IMG/VR virus record: IMGVR_UViG_3300017769_000051
Coordinates: 1 to 34,299 of that record
DNA from: a virus
Direction: 5' to 3' (one strand)
DNA length: 34,299 nucleotides
Shown: positions 24,606 through 33,900 of the stretch, in pieces
Numbering within the stretch: position 1 is the stretch's first letter
Layout: every line of letters starts with the position of its first letter
The notes under the pieces: generated by a model
What the model saw: only the letters and a program-made list of their open reading frames with translations
Told to the model about the DNA's origin: nothing
Database searches by the model: none
Made by a program: the position numbers and the translations under genes

Positions 24606-27029
24606 TTACCTAGGTTCAAACGCACCTAAGTCAAAATCACCGCTTAATATATCATTGCCAGCTGATTCAAAGCTTTTAGGCGGTGTATTATTTTTTCTTT
24701 GTTCTATAAGTTCACTTTGCTGGCTAGCTTGTATTTTAGTTCTTTCGTCTTTACGATCTTCTTTTTTATTTATTTTTTCAGAGTCACCTGCAGACCTTAC
24801 TTTAGCTAATTCCATATTCATTTGAAATTCCAATTGCATTAAATCTTTTTTCATATTAGCTTCGGACTGCATTTTTTCCATATCAAATTGTGCTTTAGCT
24901 TGTTCTAATTGAATTTTACTTTGAGTTAACGCTTGTTGTTTTTGTACTTCTGCAGCAGCCGCAACTTGTTGAGATTGCGCATTGGCTTGAGCCTGTGCTT
25001 GTATATTTTGTTGCTGTATAAGTTGATCGTTTTCTTTTTTCTTTTTTCTTCTTAATTTTAAAAGCTGATTAGCTAATTTAAGATTTTTAGTTTGACGAAT
25101 ATCAATAGCATCTTCTAATTCAATGTTATTTTGTGCTATTGCAACTTGAATATTATTTTCAAGTAATTGTTTTTCTTCTTCATCTGGTTCAAGTTCTAAA
25201 AATATACCGAAATCATGTAAATGTAATTCAGTTAATTCTTTTAATGTACCTACATTATGTGCTCCTATGCTTTGTATAAACGCGTTTGCTGTAGGAGAAA
25301 ATTCTAATACATCAGCTATTCTTAACGATATTTTTTCTGCAGTTTCTGCAGTTAAAAATAAACCACTTTGTAAAATATGTCTAGTAGCTGTATTGCTATT
25401 AGCTGCTGCTAATTTTTGTAATCCTACTAAAGCGTTTTTATCAGGGGTACTCGCGTCTCTTGCTTCATTCAATCCAGTAGCATCTCTAATCATTTGTAAA
25501 TAATAATTATAAGTACTTATTAAAGCAGATAATTTTCCAGTACCAGCGTTATTATTTATTTCTTGTATAGGTATTCTTCCTGGATTCATATCACCTTCAG
25601 AGGTTAATGATCTACCTATAATACTACCAGTTTGGAAAAACATATTTAACGCTTCTTGCGGAGTGTAGTTAGTTCCATTACCTAAATCTATTTCAGCAAG
25701 TCCGTCAGCATCAACATAGACACCATCGGGAACCATACGAGACAATACTTGTTGTATTTTTAAATGAGTTAATTGTATCATATCAGCAAACCCTGTTATT
25801 CTACCAACTAATGATTCAATTCTGCCGTTATATATTCTAGGCGCAACTAAAGAATAATTTAATTTAACTTTATTAATATCGCTCTTTTCTCGCAGCATGT
25901 TATCACATAGTTGCCATTTTAATAATATATTAGAGCCAGGTACATAAACACCTTCATAAAGTACTTCAATATTTTTTGCTATTTTTTCAAATCTTAATCC
26001 TTCTGTTATAGGTGGATTAAAAGCATCAGATTTTTTAATTATTTTTTCCGCGCCAGTTGCAGTTTCTTTTACTTTATATACTTCGTTCATATATGTTTTA
26101 TAATTAAAATACATAAGTTGAACAGAGTTATTATCTTTATTGTTTATTTGTGTATTAAATTTATTATATACATTATAATCTTGGCTGCCTTGTTCTGATA
26201 TTTTTCTTAATTCTTCGTCTGTTAAATTAGGGAATTCTTTTTTTAATTCGTTTATTGTTATATTTTTTATTTCTCCAACATAATATATATCATCAAAAAA
26301 TGGTGATTCCGTATAAGAATATACAATATTTGCAGGGTCTACGTATTCAATTTTAATTCCTTCTGAAGTTGAAAATGTATTCTTAACACAACCAATACCT
26401 AAAACAGCTAAATCATAAAAAAATCTTTTTTTAGTTAATTCATAATTATTTTGATTAAATACAGTTTGAATAGCTTGCTCTTCTGCAATTTCTATAGACT
26501 GCTTATAATTAAGTTGCATATGCAATTGTAACTCTTCTTCATTTTCAGGAAGCTCATCTGCAGGAGAATTATATATATTTATACCAAATTGCTCATCTGC
26601 AAAGTCAGATATTTCTTTAGTCATCATGTCAGACATAATACCCTCCATATAATCTGTTCTTTGTTTAACCCCAAAAGGATCTTGAGAATATGCTTTTACG
26701 TCATACGTTCTTTCAGCAATTCCATTAACAACTATATCAACAAATTTAGGAACAATTGGAACAGGCTTCCAATCTAAATTAAGATATGATAAATCACCAT
26801 TTATAGATAATTCATCTTTATATTTCTGTATACTTTGTTCTCCTCTGGCATATAGTCTTAATTTATGATATTGATTTTGATTAACATAAAATCTATTAGC
26901 CCCACGATCTTTTTTAAACCATTCATTTTCTATAGCTCTAGCAACCTCCATACCATAATCCATGGATAGTTTTTGTTCGTCGCTAGCCGTTTGGCTTGGA
27001 AAGTAACTTTTATAACTAGATTCAGCCAT
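24606..27029 (-). CDS. Portal protein (807 aa)
   Basis: The dodecameric DNA gate at the head vertex. The length (807 aa) and the order TerL-portal-scaffold-capsid fit the large portals of crAss-like and P22-like phages. The N-terminal part holds typical portal stretches (MDYGMEVARAIENEWFKKD, YHKLRLYARGEQSIQKYKD, LSYLNLDWKPVPIVPKFVD); the central part has the clip and stem region (LTHLKIQQVLSRMVPDGVYV, TGLNEARDASTPDKNALVG). From residue about 663 to 780 there is a Gln/Ala/Lys-rich coiled coil (QQQNIQAQAQANAQSQQ) that would form the barrel extending into the head. The start overlaps the TerL stop by eight bases (ATGGCTGA), so translation is coupled. The acidic C-terminus is GDFDLGAFEPR. Confidence 0.88.
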   Translation of the reverse strand: MAESSYKSYFPSQTASDEQKLSMDYGMEVARAIENEWFKKDRGANRFYVNQNQYHKLRLYARGEQSIQKYKDELSINGDLSYLNLDWKPVPIVPKFVDIVVNGIAERTYDVKAYSQDPFGVKQRTDYMEGIMSDMMTKEISDFADEQFGINIYNSPADELPENEEELQLHMQLNYKQSIEIAEEQAIQTVFNQNNYELTKKRFFYDLAVLGIGCVKNTFSTSEGIKIEYVDPANIVYSYTESPFFDDIYYVGEIKNITINELKKEFPNLTDEELRKISEQGSQDYNVYNKFNTQINNKDNNSVQLMYFNYKTYMNEVYKVKETATGAEKIIKKSDAFNPPITEGLRFEKIAKNIEVLYEGVYVPGSNILLKWQLCDNMLREKSDINKVKLNYSLVAPRIYNGRIESLVGRITGFADMIQLTHLKIQQVLSRMVPDGVYVDADGLAEIDLGNGTNYTPQEALNMFFQTGSIIGRSLTSEGDMNPGRIPIQEINNNAGTGKLSALISTYNYYLQMIRDATGLNEARDASTPDKNALVGLQKLAAANSNTATRHILQSGLFLTAETAEKISLRIADVLEFSPTANAFIQSIGAHNVGTLKELTELHLHDFGIFLELEPDEEEKQLLENNIQVAIAQNNIELEDAIDIRQTKNLKLANQLLKLRRKKKKENDQLIQQQNIQAQAQANAQSQQVAAAAEVQKQQALTQSKIQLEQAKAQFDMEKMQSEANMKKDLMQLEFQMNMELAKVRSAGDSEKINKKEDRKDERTKIQASQQSELIEQRKNNTPPKSFESAGNDILSGDFDLGAFEPR

Positions 27030-29238
27030 AATTTTTTATTATTTTAGATGAAGTTCCTTTATTTTCATATTTTGAAAAGCTAATATTAACTTTTGATTTT
27101 GTTTTTTCAATATTAGGTCTATACAAATTTTTATTACAAGCCATTGCTGCCAATCCGGAACTTATTGCGGCATCAAATCTTGTTCTTTTGTTTATATCAA
27201 ATTTAGCCCAATCATTTAATGTATTGTTAAAATACATATTGCCATATTTACCTTCATCAGTAACGCCAACATAATTATTAATATATGTCTCAATAGCAGC
27301 AGCGTGAGCTTGTCTTATATCTTCGCTTGAATTAGGTATACCACCTATTTCTTTTTCTGTAATAGATAACTTATTCCAAAGTCTATCCGGCCTATTCATA
27401 GAATACCCGCGGTACCCCCTCCTTCTTAAATAGTATAATAATCTAGGCTTATTATTTTCTGCAAGTATTGGCATGCCATAAAATACTAATGCCATAAGTA
27501 CATCTTCAAAAAATATTTCAGCGGTTTGTGGTCTAGCTATATATTCTAAAAAAAACTGATTAGGCGGCGCGTCTTCCATGCTAAATTTAGTAAGACCATG
27601 AAGTGCACCTTTAGATCCTTTACCATCTGTAGTTCCAGATATATCATAACTATCGCAGCCAAATGCACCCATATGTTCATTACCGGGATATTTAATTCCA
27701 TTTCTACTTATAATATTGTTTTGTAAATTTAAATTAGGTACCCAACTAATTTTAAATCTTCCATTAGGGTTTGGTGTAAACTGAACTTTAGAATCTTTTA
27801 TTCCATTTTGCCAAGAAAAATTGCCTTTTGTTATATTAGCATCTTGTGTAATATCATCGTTATAATCAATTTGCTCGTAAATTCTAGCTAAATTAAATAA
27901 ACTATTTTTGGTTTCATCCCTAAACGCATGCTCTTCGGTTCTTGGAAATTGCCTGTAAAATTCATTTAATGCGTCTTGATCTCCTTTTAAACCGGCAACT
28001 TCATTTTCCCAGTGCTCGATAACCCCAATATCGATAACTGTTCCATGTACATCCACAGCTTCTTTTTTCGGGGTATTGAATACAGGTAGTCCATAAGAAT
28101 CAATGAATCCTTCGAAGTTCCATTCCATAGGTATGAACAAACTATATAATCCCGAGCGAGTCTGTCCATTGCGATTTCTCTTTGTAACGTTTGAATTATC
28201 GTATAATTTTTTAAAGTTTTCTCCACCTTTATCTAATGAATTACTTGTTGAGCCCATCATACATTTACCAATAACTCTACTACCTAATCTTAATGTTGTT
28301 TTTGTAACTCTCCAGTTATTTAATATGTTTTCGGGTCTTTCCCATTTACCAGCTTCATCATGAACTAGTAAATTTAATTTCTCCCCGTCGTACGAGTTAT
28401 CACCGGTGTTTTTCCAGTCGATTGTGGTATCGAGCCCAGAGAGCTCCTCGGTCCTTTCGTTCGCGAGTAATTTTTTCCTTGTAAACTTGGACGCGGGTAC
28501 ACGATATGCCAACTCGGTTTTGGGTCTATCCATTCCATCCTGTATTGGTTTGAAAAAGAACGGATAATTGACCGATATTGGTACGACTTTATCTGTGAAC
28601 ATTTTTTTAGCGTCGGACCCAGATTTGGACAATATGCCGTACCGTGAGTCGGATGAAATTGTTGCGAGATTAATAGTCTCTGCTGAAGCCATAAAGGAAA
28701 AGCCGGATCTTCTATTTTTAAGATAGCACATTCCATAACTTCGTTTATCTGCTTTACAAGCTTCCCAGAATATGAAGAATAATCTGTTTGCTTCTCTAAA
28801 CTCTGGCCGGCCAACATCAATCTTGGTCCACTGCAAGTACATATAGTGAGTACCAGTAATATAAGTATCAATACCTTTATTACGGAACCAATAACCATAT
28901 TCTCTTTTAGTAAACTCATCATCTATATAATTATGCCATTTATTTTGAAAATCTGTTGGTAAATCTTTCCAATCAAATATTGTTTTAATTCTATTTAATT
29001 CTTTTGGTAAAGATACTACTTGCCATTTATTATGTTCTTTACAAACGCTTTTGGGTTTAGGTAAAGCAATACGTAAATTTTGTATTTCATATATTTCACC
29101 AATTTCACCAGTTTTTGATATAATAACAATATCATGTTCTTTATTATATCCATACTCCCATTTTTTAGATTTATTTAATCTTTTTATTGTGTTTATTCTT
29201 ATAGGTTCAACAACCTTATACAAAGTTTGTTTATACAT
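27022..29238 (-). CDS. terL: Terminase large subunit (ATPase and nuclease)
   Basis: The 738-aa DNA-packaging motor. The ATPase domain has a deviant Walker A at about 173-182 (LKNRRSGFSF, with no classical GK[ST]), a Walker B at 288-295 (LNLLVHDE) and a coupling motif at 329-333 (GSTSN). The RNase H-like nuclease has D529 in GAFGCDSYDIS and D689 in TRFDAAISSGLA, with the middle helix IRQAHAAAIETYINNYVG. The adaptor-like opening YITGTHYMYLQW (127-138) is one I recall from crAss-like TerL. The start overlaps the small-subunit stop as TAATG (29236-29240). Odd feature: a segment between Walker A and Walker B is far richer in GC than the rest of the gene (see the patch at 28384-28830), although the reading frame stays intact. 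Confidence 0.92.
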   Translation of the reverse strand: MYKQTLYKVVEPIRINTIKRLNKSKKWEYGYNKEHDIVIISKTGEIGEIYEIQNLRIALPKPKSVCKEHNKWQVVSLPKELNRIKTIFDWKDLPTDFQNKWHNYIDDEFTKREYGYWFRNKGIDTYITGTHYMYLQWTKIDVGRPEFREANRLFFIFWEACKADKRSYGMCYLKNRRSGFSFMASAETINLATISSDSRYGILSKSGSDAKKMFTDKVVPISVNYPFFFKPIQDGMDRPKTELAYRVPASKFTRKKLLANERTEELSGLDTTIDWKNTGDNSYDGEKLNLLVHDEAGKWERPENILNNWRVTKTTLRLGSRVIGKCMMGSTSNSLDKGGENFKKLYDNSNVTKRNRNGQTRSGLYSLFIPMEWNFEGFIDSYGLPVFNTPKKEAVDVHGTVIDIGVIEHWENEVAGLKGDQDALNEFYRQFPRTEEHAFRDETKNSLFNLARIYEQIDYNDDITQDANITKGNFSWQNGIKDSKVQFTPNPNGRFKISWVPNLNLQNNIISRNGIKYPGNEHMGAFGCDSYDISGTTDGKGSKGALHGLTKFSMEDAPPNQFFLEYIARPQTAEIFFEDVLMALVFYGMPILAENNKPRLLYYLRRRGYRGYSMNRPDRLWNKLSITEKEIGGIPNSSEDIRQAHAAAIETYINNYVGVTDEGKYGNMYFNNTLNDWAKFDINKRTRFDAAISSGLAAMACNKNLYRPNIEKTKSKVNISFSKYENKGTSSKIIKNYG
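28384..28830. other. GC-rich mosaic patch inside terL
   Basis: Hand counting gives about 45% GC for 28381-28680 (53% for the first 60 bases) against about 29% for 28201-28380 in the same gene. Codons here end in C or G unusually often (for example TCG, CTC, GAG, ACC, GTA). A weaker patch of about 38-40% GC lies at 28021-28200. The protein stays in frame and reads as normal terminase, covering about residues 137-285. This points to homologous replacement by DNA from a relative with different base use, or to an assembly chimera. Confidence 0.7.
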
Positions 29239-29510
29239 TATTTAGATCTTTTTTCAGCAAAACCTTTAAATACGTTTTCTTTTTTTTCTAAAGGTTTATT
29301 TTCTAATAATGATTTTTCTTCTTCAATACGATTTAATATTTCAAATGCGTCAAATATTGCTAACTTTTTTGTAGCTGCTGCATTTTTTAATCTATCAGCA
29401 GAAATGTCATCTTCAGAATCTACAATAGGTTCTTTAGCGACTTTGATTAATTCATCAACTGCTTTTTGTCCAGCTTGGATTATATTCTTTTTCGTTTCCT
29501 TGACGTTCAT
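29238..29510 (-). CDS. Probable terminase small subunit / short packaging protein
   Basis: A 90-aa helical protein directly upstream of terL. Start chosen at the ATG at 29510 (MNVKETKKNIIQAGQKAVDE), which leaves a 56-base overlap with the upstream gene; an in-frame ATG at 29555 would raise the overlap to 101 bases. The protein has charged amphipathic helices (AADRLKNAAATKKLAIFDAF-like core: ADRLKNAAATKKLAIFDAFE, then ILNRIEEEKSLLENK) and a basic end (FAEKRSK). I recall a near-identical core (KNAAATKKLAIFDAFEIL) in marine phages next to TerL. It has no recognisable helix-turn-helix, so the small-terminase role is from position and size. The stop overlaps the terL start as TAATG. Confidence 0.62.
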   Translation of the reverse strand: MNVKETKKNIIQAGQKAVDELIKVAKEPIVDSEDDISADRLKNAAATKKLAIFDAFEILNRIEEEKSLLENKPLEKKENVFKGFAEKRSK

Positions 29511-30054
29511 ACTTAATAGATATTGAATTAGTTGGTACTCTATACATTCTTTCACCGTTTATAATAAATTCATATTCACTACTAGGTGTAAAACCAATTA
29601 AATCTTCTTTTTGTATATCATTAAGATGCTTGTCAACATGCTTTATAATACCTTTTAAAGGTTCTTCTTTTTCGTTTAATAATATATTATTAGATACAAT
29701 TGGTTTAACAAAACAGAAACCTTTTAATGTTTGCCATTTCCCATTTTGTTTATATAAAAATATTTGATCAATAGTAACAAAATATTGATTTTCCGTATAA
29801 TAACTACGACTGTTTTTTTCTTTACCGCGTACATTATACCATCTTCTAAAAACATTATGATGTACAATTACTTCATCCCCAACTTTAATTTCAGTTGTTT
29901 CAGACTTAGGTATTGCTGTCACTATACCAATACGACTAACATATTGATGATCGGATATTTCTGTATTTAACAGCAACTCCGAACCATCAATATATTTTTT
30001 ATTATCGTATCTTCCGTTTTTAGGTTTAACTATAAAGTTAAATAAACTTTGCAT
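29455..30054 (-). CDS. Tandem GroES-like protein, possible phage co-chaperonin
   Basis: A 199-aa protein that reads as two copies of a GroES (Cpn10)-like fold. Half A (about 6-102) has an IVKP strand, a long mobile-loop-like segment, RIGIVTAIP, KVGDEVIVHHNVF and YFVTIDQIFLY, matching GroES G-V-AVG / VKVGDKVLF / dI-A-I in order. Half B (about 112-183) repeats the plan with FVKPI, KGIIKHV, DLIGFTPSSEYEFIINGE and YRVPTNSISIKY. Sequence identity to GroES is low; the call is by motif order, so it is a hypothesis. T4 gp31 and similar phage co-chaperonins help fold capsid protein, and this gene sits in the head-packaging block. It overlaps the next gene by 56 bases and starts in a TAATG overlap (30052-30056). 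It may instead be a structural beta-protein. Confidence 0.5.
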   Translation of the reverse strand: MQSLFNFIVKPKNGRYDNKKYIDGSELLLNTEISDHQYVSRIGIVTAIPKSETTEIKVGDEVIVHHNVFRRWYNVRGKEKNSRSYYTENQYFVTIDQIFLYKQNGKWQTLKGFCFVKPIVSNNILLNEKEEPLKGIIKHVDKHLNDIQKEDLIGFTPSSEYEFIINGERMYRVPTNSISIKYERQGNEKEYNPSWTKSS

Positions 30055-30272
30055 TAATATTCTAAGTTATATTCAACGGCTATAGCCATATTTTTATTAA
30101 AATCTTTCCACGGTAATACTTCATTTTTCTTTTTAATATAAATAGAAAACTTATCGTCTTGTTCTAATATATCAACGATAGTGTGCCCTCCATAAACTTC
30201 TTGGCCTACGGAATAATGCATAGCGTCGTTTTTATAGTCTCTACCTATACTAATTTTTCTTACCAGTGACAT
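30054..30272 (-). CDS. Conserved small protein of unknown function (72 aa)
   Basis: A 72-aa protein with visible segments SLVRKISIGRDYKNDAMHY, GQEVYGGHTIVDILEQ and IYIKKKNEVLPWKDFN. It is predicted to be mostly beta-strand, without Cys or membrane segments. I recall similar short proteins with the same SLVRKISIG opening in marine phages, always unnamed. It is joined to the GroES-like gene by TAATG and starts 4 bases after the 86-aa gene. The gene is supported by close packing and by the recalled conservation; no role can be assigned. Confidence 0.72.
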   Translation of the reverse strand: MSLVRKISIGRDYKNDAMHYSVGQEVYGGHTIVDILEQDDKFSIYIKKKNEVLPWKDFNKNMAIAVEYNLEY

Positions 30273-30276
30273 GATT

Positions 30277-30537
30277 TTATTTTATTAATTCTGGTTTTTC
30301 TTCTTCTTCAGGAATTGGAACGTAAGTACCGTCTTGTATGTTTACACTAACTTTACCGTATTCTTTTTCTAAATTATTTTGCAATTCATTAAGATTACTC
30401 TGAAAAGTTTGTGAAGCATGTAAAAGCTGATGTTTTTGCATTTCAATATTACCTAATTGACTTGAAGCATTATTAAGCTTTCCAACTAAGTCCTGTAAAT
30501 TTTTTAATTGTTCTTCGGTTATTTTGTTTTCACTCAT
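30277..30537 (-). CDS. Coiled-coil protein (86 aa)
   Basis: An 86-aa protein consisting of a long predicted helix (residues 5-65: EEQLKNLQDLVGKLNNASSQ, then HASQTFQSNLNELQNNLEKE) followed by a short acidic, Pro-rich tail (TYVPIPEEEEKPELIK). Heptad-spaced Leu and Asn favour a coiled coil. No enzyme motif. Short helical proteins of this type are common beside phage packaging genes and could be a virion component or scaffold helper. It precedes the 72-aa gene by 4 bases and is preceded by the largest intergenic gap of the window. Confidence 0.7.
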   Translation of the reverse strand: MSENKITEEQLKNLQDLVGKLNNASSQLGNIEMQKHQLLHASQTFQSNLNELQNNLEKEYGKVSVNIQDGTYVPIPEEEEKPELIK

Positions 30538-30614
30538 GGTTTTAATTTTTAAATTATTTAATTATATTACACTATTATTTATTAATTACTTGTTTTGGTT
30601 GTTTTCTAAATATA
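30538..30614 (-). other. 77-bp AT-rich spacer, possible promoter region
   Basis: This is the longest non-coding gap in the window, between the 109-aa and 86-aa genes. It is more than 80% A+T, without a convincing hairpin. It is the best place for a promoter feeding the packaging and head genes, but I could not find a clear Bacteroidota -33/-7 pair, so a promoter is only a possibility. Confidence 0.3.
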
Positions 30615-30944
30615 TTATTCTTCCGCAAATGGAGAAGAATAAGTTTTTGATGTTGGTATTTTTAATTCTGCTATTTGAGAAATTAAACTTTCTTTCATAG
30701 AATCAATGTCTAAGTTAGCCTCTAGCCAACCCACTACATCACTTTTTTTCAAATCTTTATATTCAATAAAGCTATTTTCATCAAAAGATACAGAATAAGT
30801 CCCTATATTAGATGCACTAAATTCCCCCTCGGTACAGTTGTATGTCCAATGAATAGTATATACAACATCTTCTTTTCCTTCTTTGCTAGGATATGTATCT
30901 AAAGCGTTTATATTCCAAGAATATATTTTATCAATTTTTGCCAT
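30615..30944 (-). CDS. Short protein beside the tail fibre gene (109 aa)
   Basis: A 109-aa protein. The first two thirds are beta-rich (KIDKIYSWNINALDTYPS, VVYTIHWTYNCTEGEFSA, IGTYSVSFDENSFIEYKDL), and the end is helical (LKKSDVVGWLEANLDIDSMK, then ESLISQIAELKIP). The VYTIHWTY...GTYSVSF...KDLKKSDVVGWL plan is one I recall from small proteins encoded next to tail-fibre genes in cyanophages and other marine phages, named only as unknown domains. It starts 4 bases after the tail-fibre stop, so the two are likely co-translated; a fibre-associated or fibre-assembly role is plausible but not shown. Confidence 0.7.
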   Translation of the reverse strand: MAKIDKIYSWNINALDTYPSKEGKEDVVYTIHWTYNCTEGEFSASNIGTYSVSFDENSFIEYKDLKKSDVVGWLEANLDIDSMKESLISQIAELKIPTSKTYSSPFAEE

Positions 30945-30948
30945 TTTT

Positions 30949-33900
30949 TTATTTTTTACAATTACAATTACACTTTTTTAATTCTTCTATTTCTATTTTT
31001 AGTTCTTTAACTGCTTCAATTAAATATCCAGTTAAGTTTCCATAAGCAACACTTAATGTTCCATCATTGTCAGTTACTAATTCTGGTGCTATTTTTTGTA
31101 TTTCTTGCGCTATAACACCACTGCTATCTTTACCAGTATCTTTTCTAGTAAAGCTAACACCGCGCATATCGTATACTTTAGAGCCATCTAAAGTTTTAAT
31201 ATTTTCTTTTAATTTTTTATCTGAAAAAGCTACAACATCACTAGACGCTAATATAGATCCTGTAACGTGTAATTTTTGCGATGGGCTTGTATTTCCAATT
31301 CCTACATTACCTCCGTTAAAATATGAATTGCCTGAGGTATTAATTCTAACCGTATTACTATTAGATGAATTTCTTAAATATATAACACCATTAGTGCTTT
31401 CAGAACCTAATAAATGTGTACGCACACTACCATTAAAAATATGAAAAGTATCATCATTTGCAGAGCTTACGGCTAAATGTAATTTTGCACTAGGCGAAGC
31501 TGTTCCAATTCCGACGTTTCCTGAGGTTAAAAAAGTCGTGGATGTTGATGGTGAATTCCAAGTGCCTATGCTCACACCATTGTGCCCCTCAATATTTACC
31601 ATACCAACAGATGAGCCACCACCCCAAGAACGCCCAAAAAAGTGAATCACACCTGTTGCATCAGTACTTTGAAATGCTCTTATAACGCCATAGGAAGTAG
31701 CAGCATTATTGAGTTCAATACTTGCGTTAGAATCAACTCCAAAATTATGCAATCCATTTATTAATAGTCCTTTTGAATTAGTAGCTCCATTAACATCTAA
31801 TTTTTGACTAGGCGAATTTGTTCCGATTCCTACTTTTCCATTGTGGGTAAATCTTGTGTTTAAACTATTAGATGCTGTATTTATATCTATATGCCTTTCA
31901 AAACTTGCATCTGTTACAAAATCAATACTTGACATTAATGTAGTATCTACTCTTGTTTGAAGTCTAAAAGTTGTGCTATTCCAATCACTAGATGCGCTAG
32001 TTCTTATTTGTTTAAATATTAAATCGTGTCTATCTCCTTCAAAAATAACACCATCAACTTCATCATTTGCATTGCTTCCAATACCACCTATTCTTACTTG
32101 TAATTTAGATGCTGGCGATGTCGTTCCAATTCCTACGTTGCCGCCGTTAGCAATAAATATTCTACCATCTGCCGCTCCTAGTTCACCTAAATTTAATCCT
32201 GTTGTTCTTGCTGCCCAATACCAATTACTTCCTCCACCACTATTTGCCAACCTAATTTGCCCACCGTCCGTTCCGCTATTTACAGAATATATATTACCTA
32301 TAACGTGAAGTTTTTGCGCAGGCGTAATCGTTCCAATTCCGACATTTCCGTTAGCCGCAATTCTCATTTGCTCACCACCTCCAGCAATAAGCCTTATATA
32401 ACCCCAAGTACTTGTAGTTCTATTGTATGATTGCCAAGCTGTACCGCTTGCTTCAGAAAATAATTCTAAATCAAAATTAGAACCCGATTTTATAGCAAGT
32501 TCAGCGTTTTGTGAATTTTGAGTTCCAATCCCAACTTTACCTCCAGAAGTAATACGCATACGCTCATTAGAATTTGTAGTAAATAAAATTGGATGTGTAC
32601 TTTTTTTGTTTTCTATATAAGCATTACCTCCACCATCTACACCAAAAACTGCTGTATCTGTATTACTGCTTGATTTGAATGCTAATGTTGAAAATGCTTG
32701 TGTTGATTCTAATAATGCTACATCAGCTGCGGCTGTATTATAAACGTGTAATTTTTTTGAAGGCGAAGTTGTACCGATTCCTACGTTGCCGCCTTGTTCA
32801 AATCTTACTATTTCACTTTGTGAAGCACCCATACCTGAGCCTTTAGATCTGAAAGTAATATGTCCCCCGTGAGCACCGTTGTCAATAACTCTTATACTTG
32901 CTGCGGCATCGGGGTTTGTGCCTGTTAAACCATAGGTTGTAAAATCTAAATCAACAAAAGCCCCAGCCCCACCTGTTGTATTATTTAAATGTAGAGCAGT
33001 ACCATTTGAAGTTATAACATTATGTTGTAAATCACTAGGCGTAATCGTTCCAATTCCTACTTGACCTGTACTAAGAACAGTTACTCTATCTTGTGTTCCT
33101 AAATTTGAAGAACTAGCAATTTTAAATTTTCTACTATCATCATAATCAACACCTACAGTATAACTTTGACCTGACACATTAAATTTTATAACAGAATCTG
33201 TTGTGCCTTTTGTAATGTTTACGTCACCTGCAAAAGTTGCATTTGCAGTAACACCGTCTATTTTAAGTGCAGTTATGTTCGCGGTCTCATCTTTAAAATA
33301 TAAATGACCATTTGAAACAAATTGACCCCATTTACGGTTTGGATCTTCTAAATATATTACAGGAGCACCTCCACCAGAAGAATTTATATACAACTGGTTG
33401 TTACCAGAGGATTTTGTCATTGTAATGTTATCTTGAACAGTAACACCTCCTGCAAAAGTTGCATTTTGTGAAGTATCTAAAGTTAAAGCTACATTACCAG
33501 TATTTGTTGTTAATAATAAAGCAGCCTCACTTCTTAAAACCATATCGTGATCAGAAGCAGATTGTGTAATTGTTGAACCGTTACTAAAACCTAATATACC
33601 TCTTATTGTACCATTATCTTCAAAATGTATTGCACCAGTATCTGAACTTGTATCTAATTCTAAAACTTTTTCCTGAGTACCAGTTATTTTTACATTTCCT
33701 GCAAAAGTTGTGTTTCCTGTTTTACCTACACTTACTAAAGCAGTATCTACATTAGCGCCACCTATAACAAAATTATCAGTAGCATCATCGTGTCCTATTG
33801 TATATTGTGCAACACCATCATTAAAAAACTTAATTTCTGTATCAGAACTCGCAGGTGCATCTAGTCTAATCCGACAGTCTCCACTTGCAGTTTTTAAATC

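Noticed and set aside
28374-28922. 182-codon open frame on the minus strand overlapping terL
   Set aside because: It lies in an alternative frame of the GC-rich patch of terL, has no coherent motifs, and terL motifs are intact in the main frame.
29511-29555. Upstream ATG start for the small terminase candidate
   Set aside because: It would create a 101-base overlap with the GroES-like gene and adds a segment unlike the recalled family opening, so the ATG at 29510 was preferred.
30538-30614. Promoter with Bacteroidota -33/-7 boxes
   Set aside because: The spacer is A/T-rich enough to give many partial matches, and no convincing pair with correct spacing was found.
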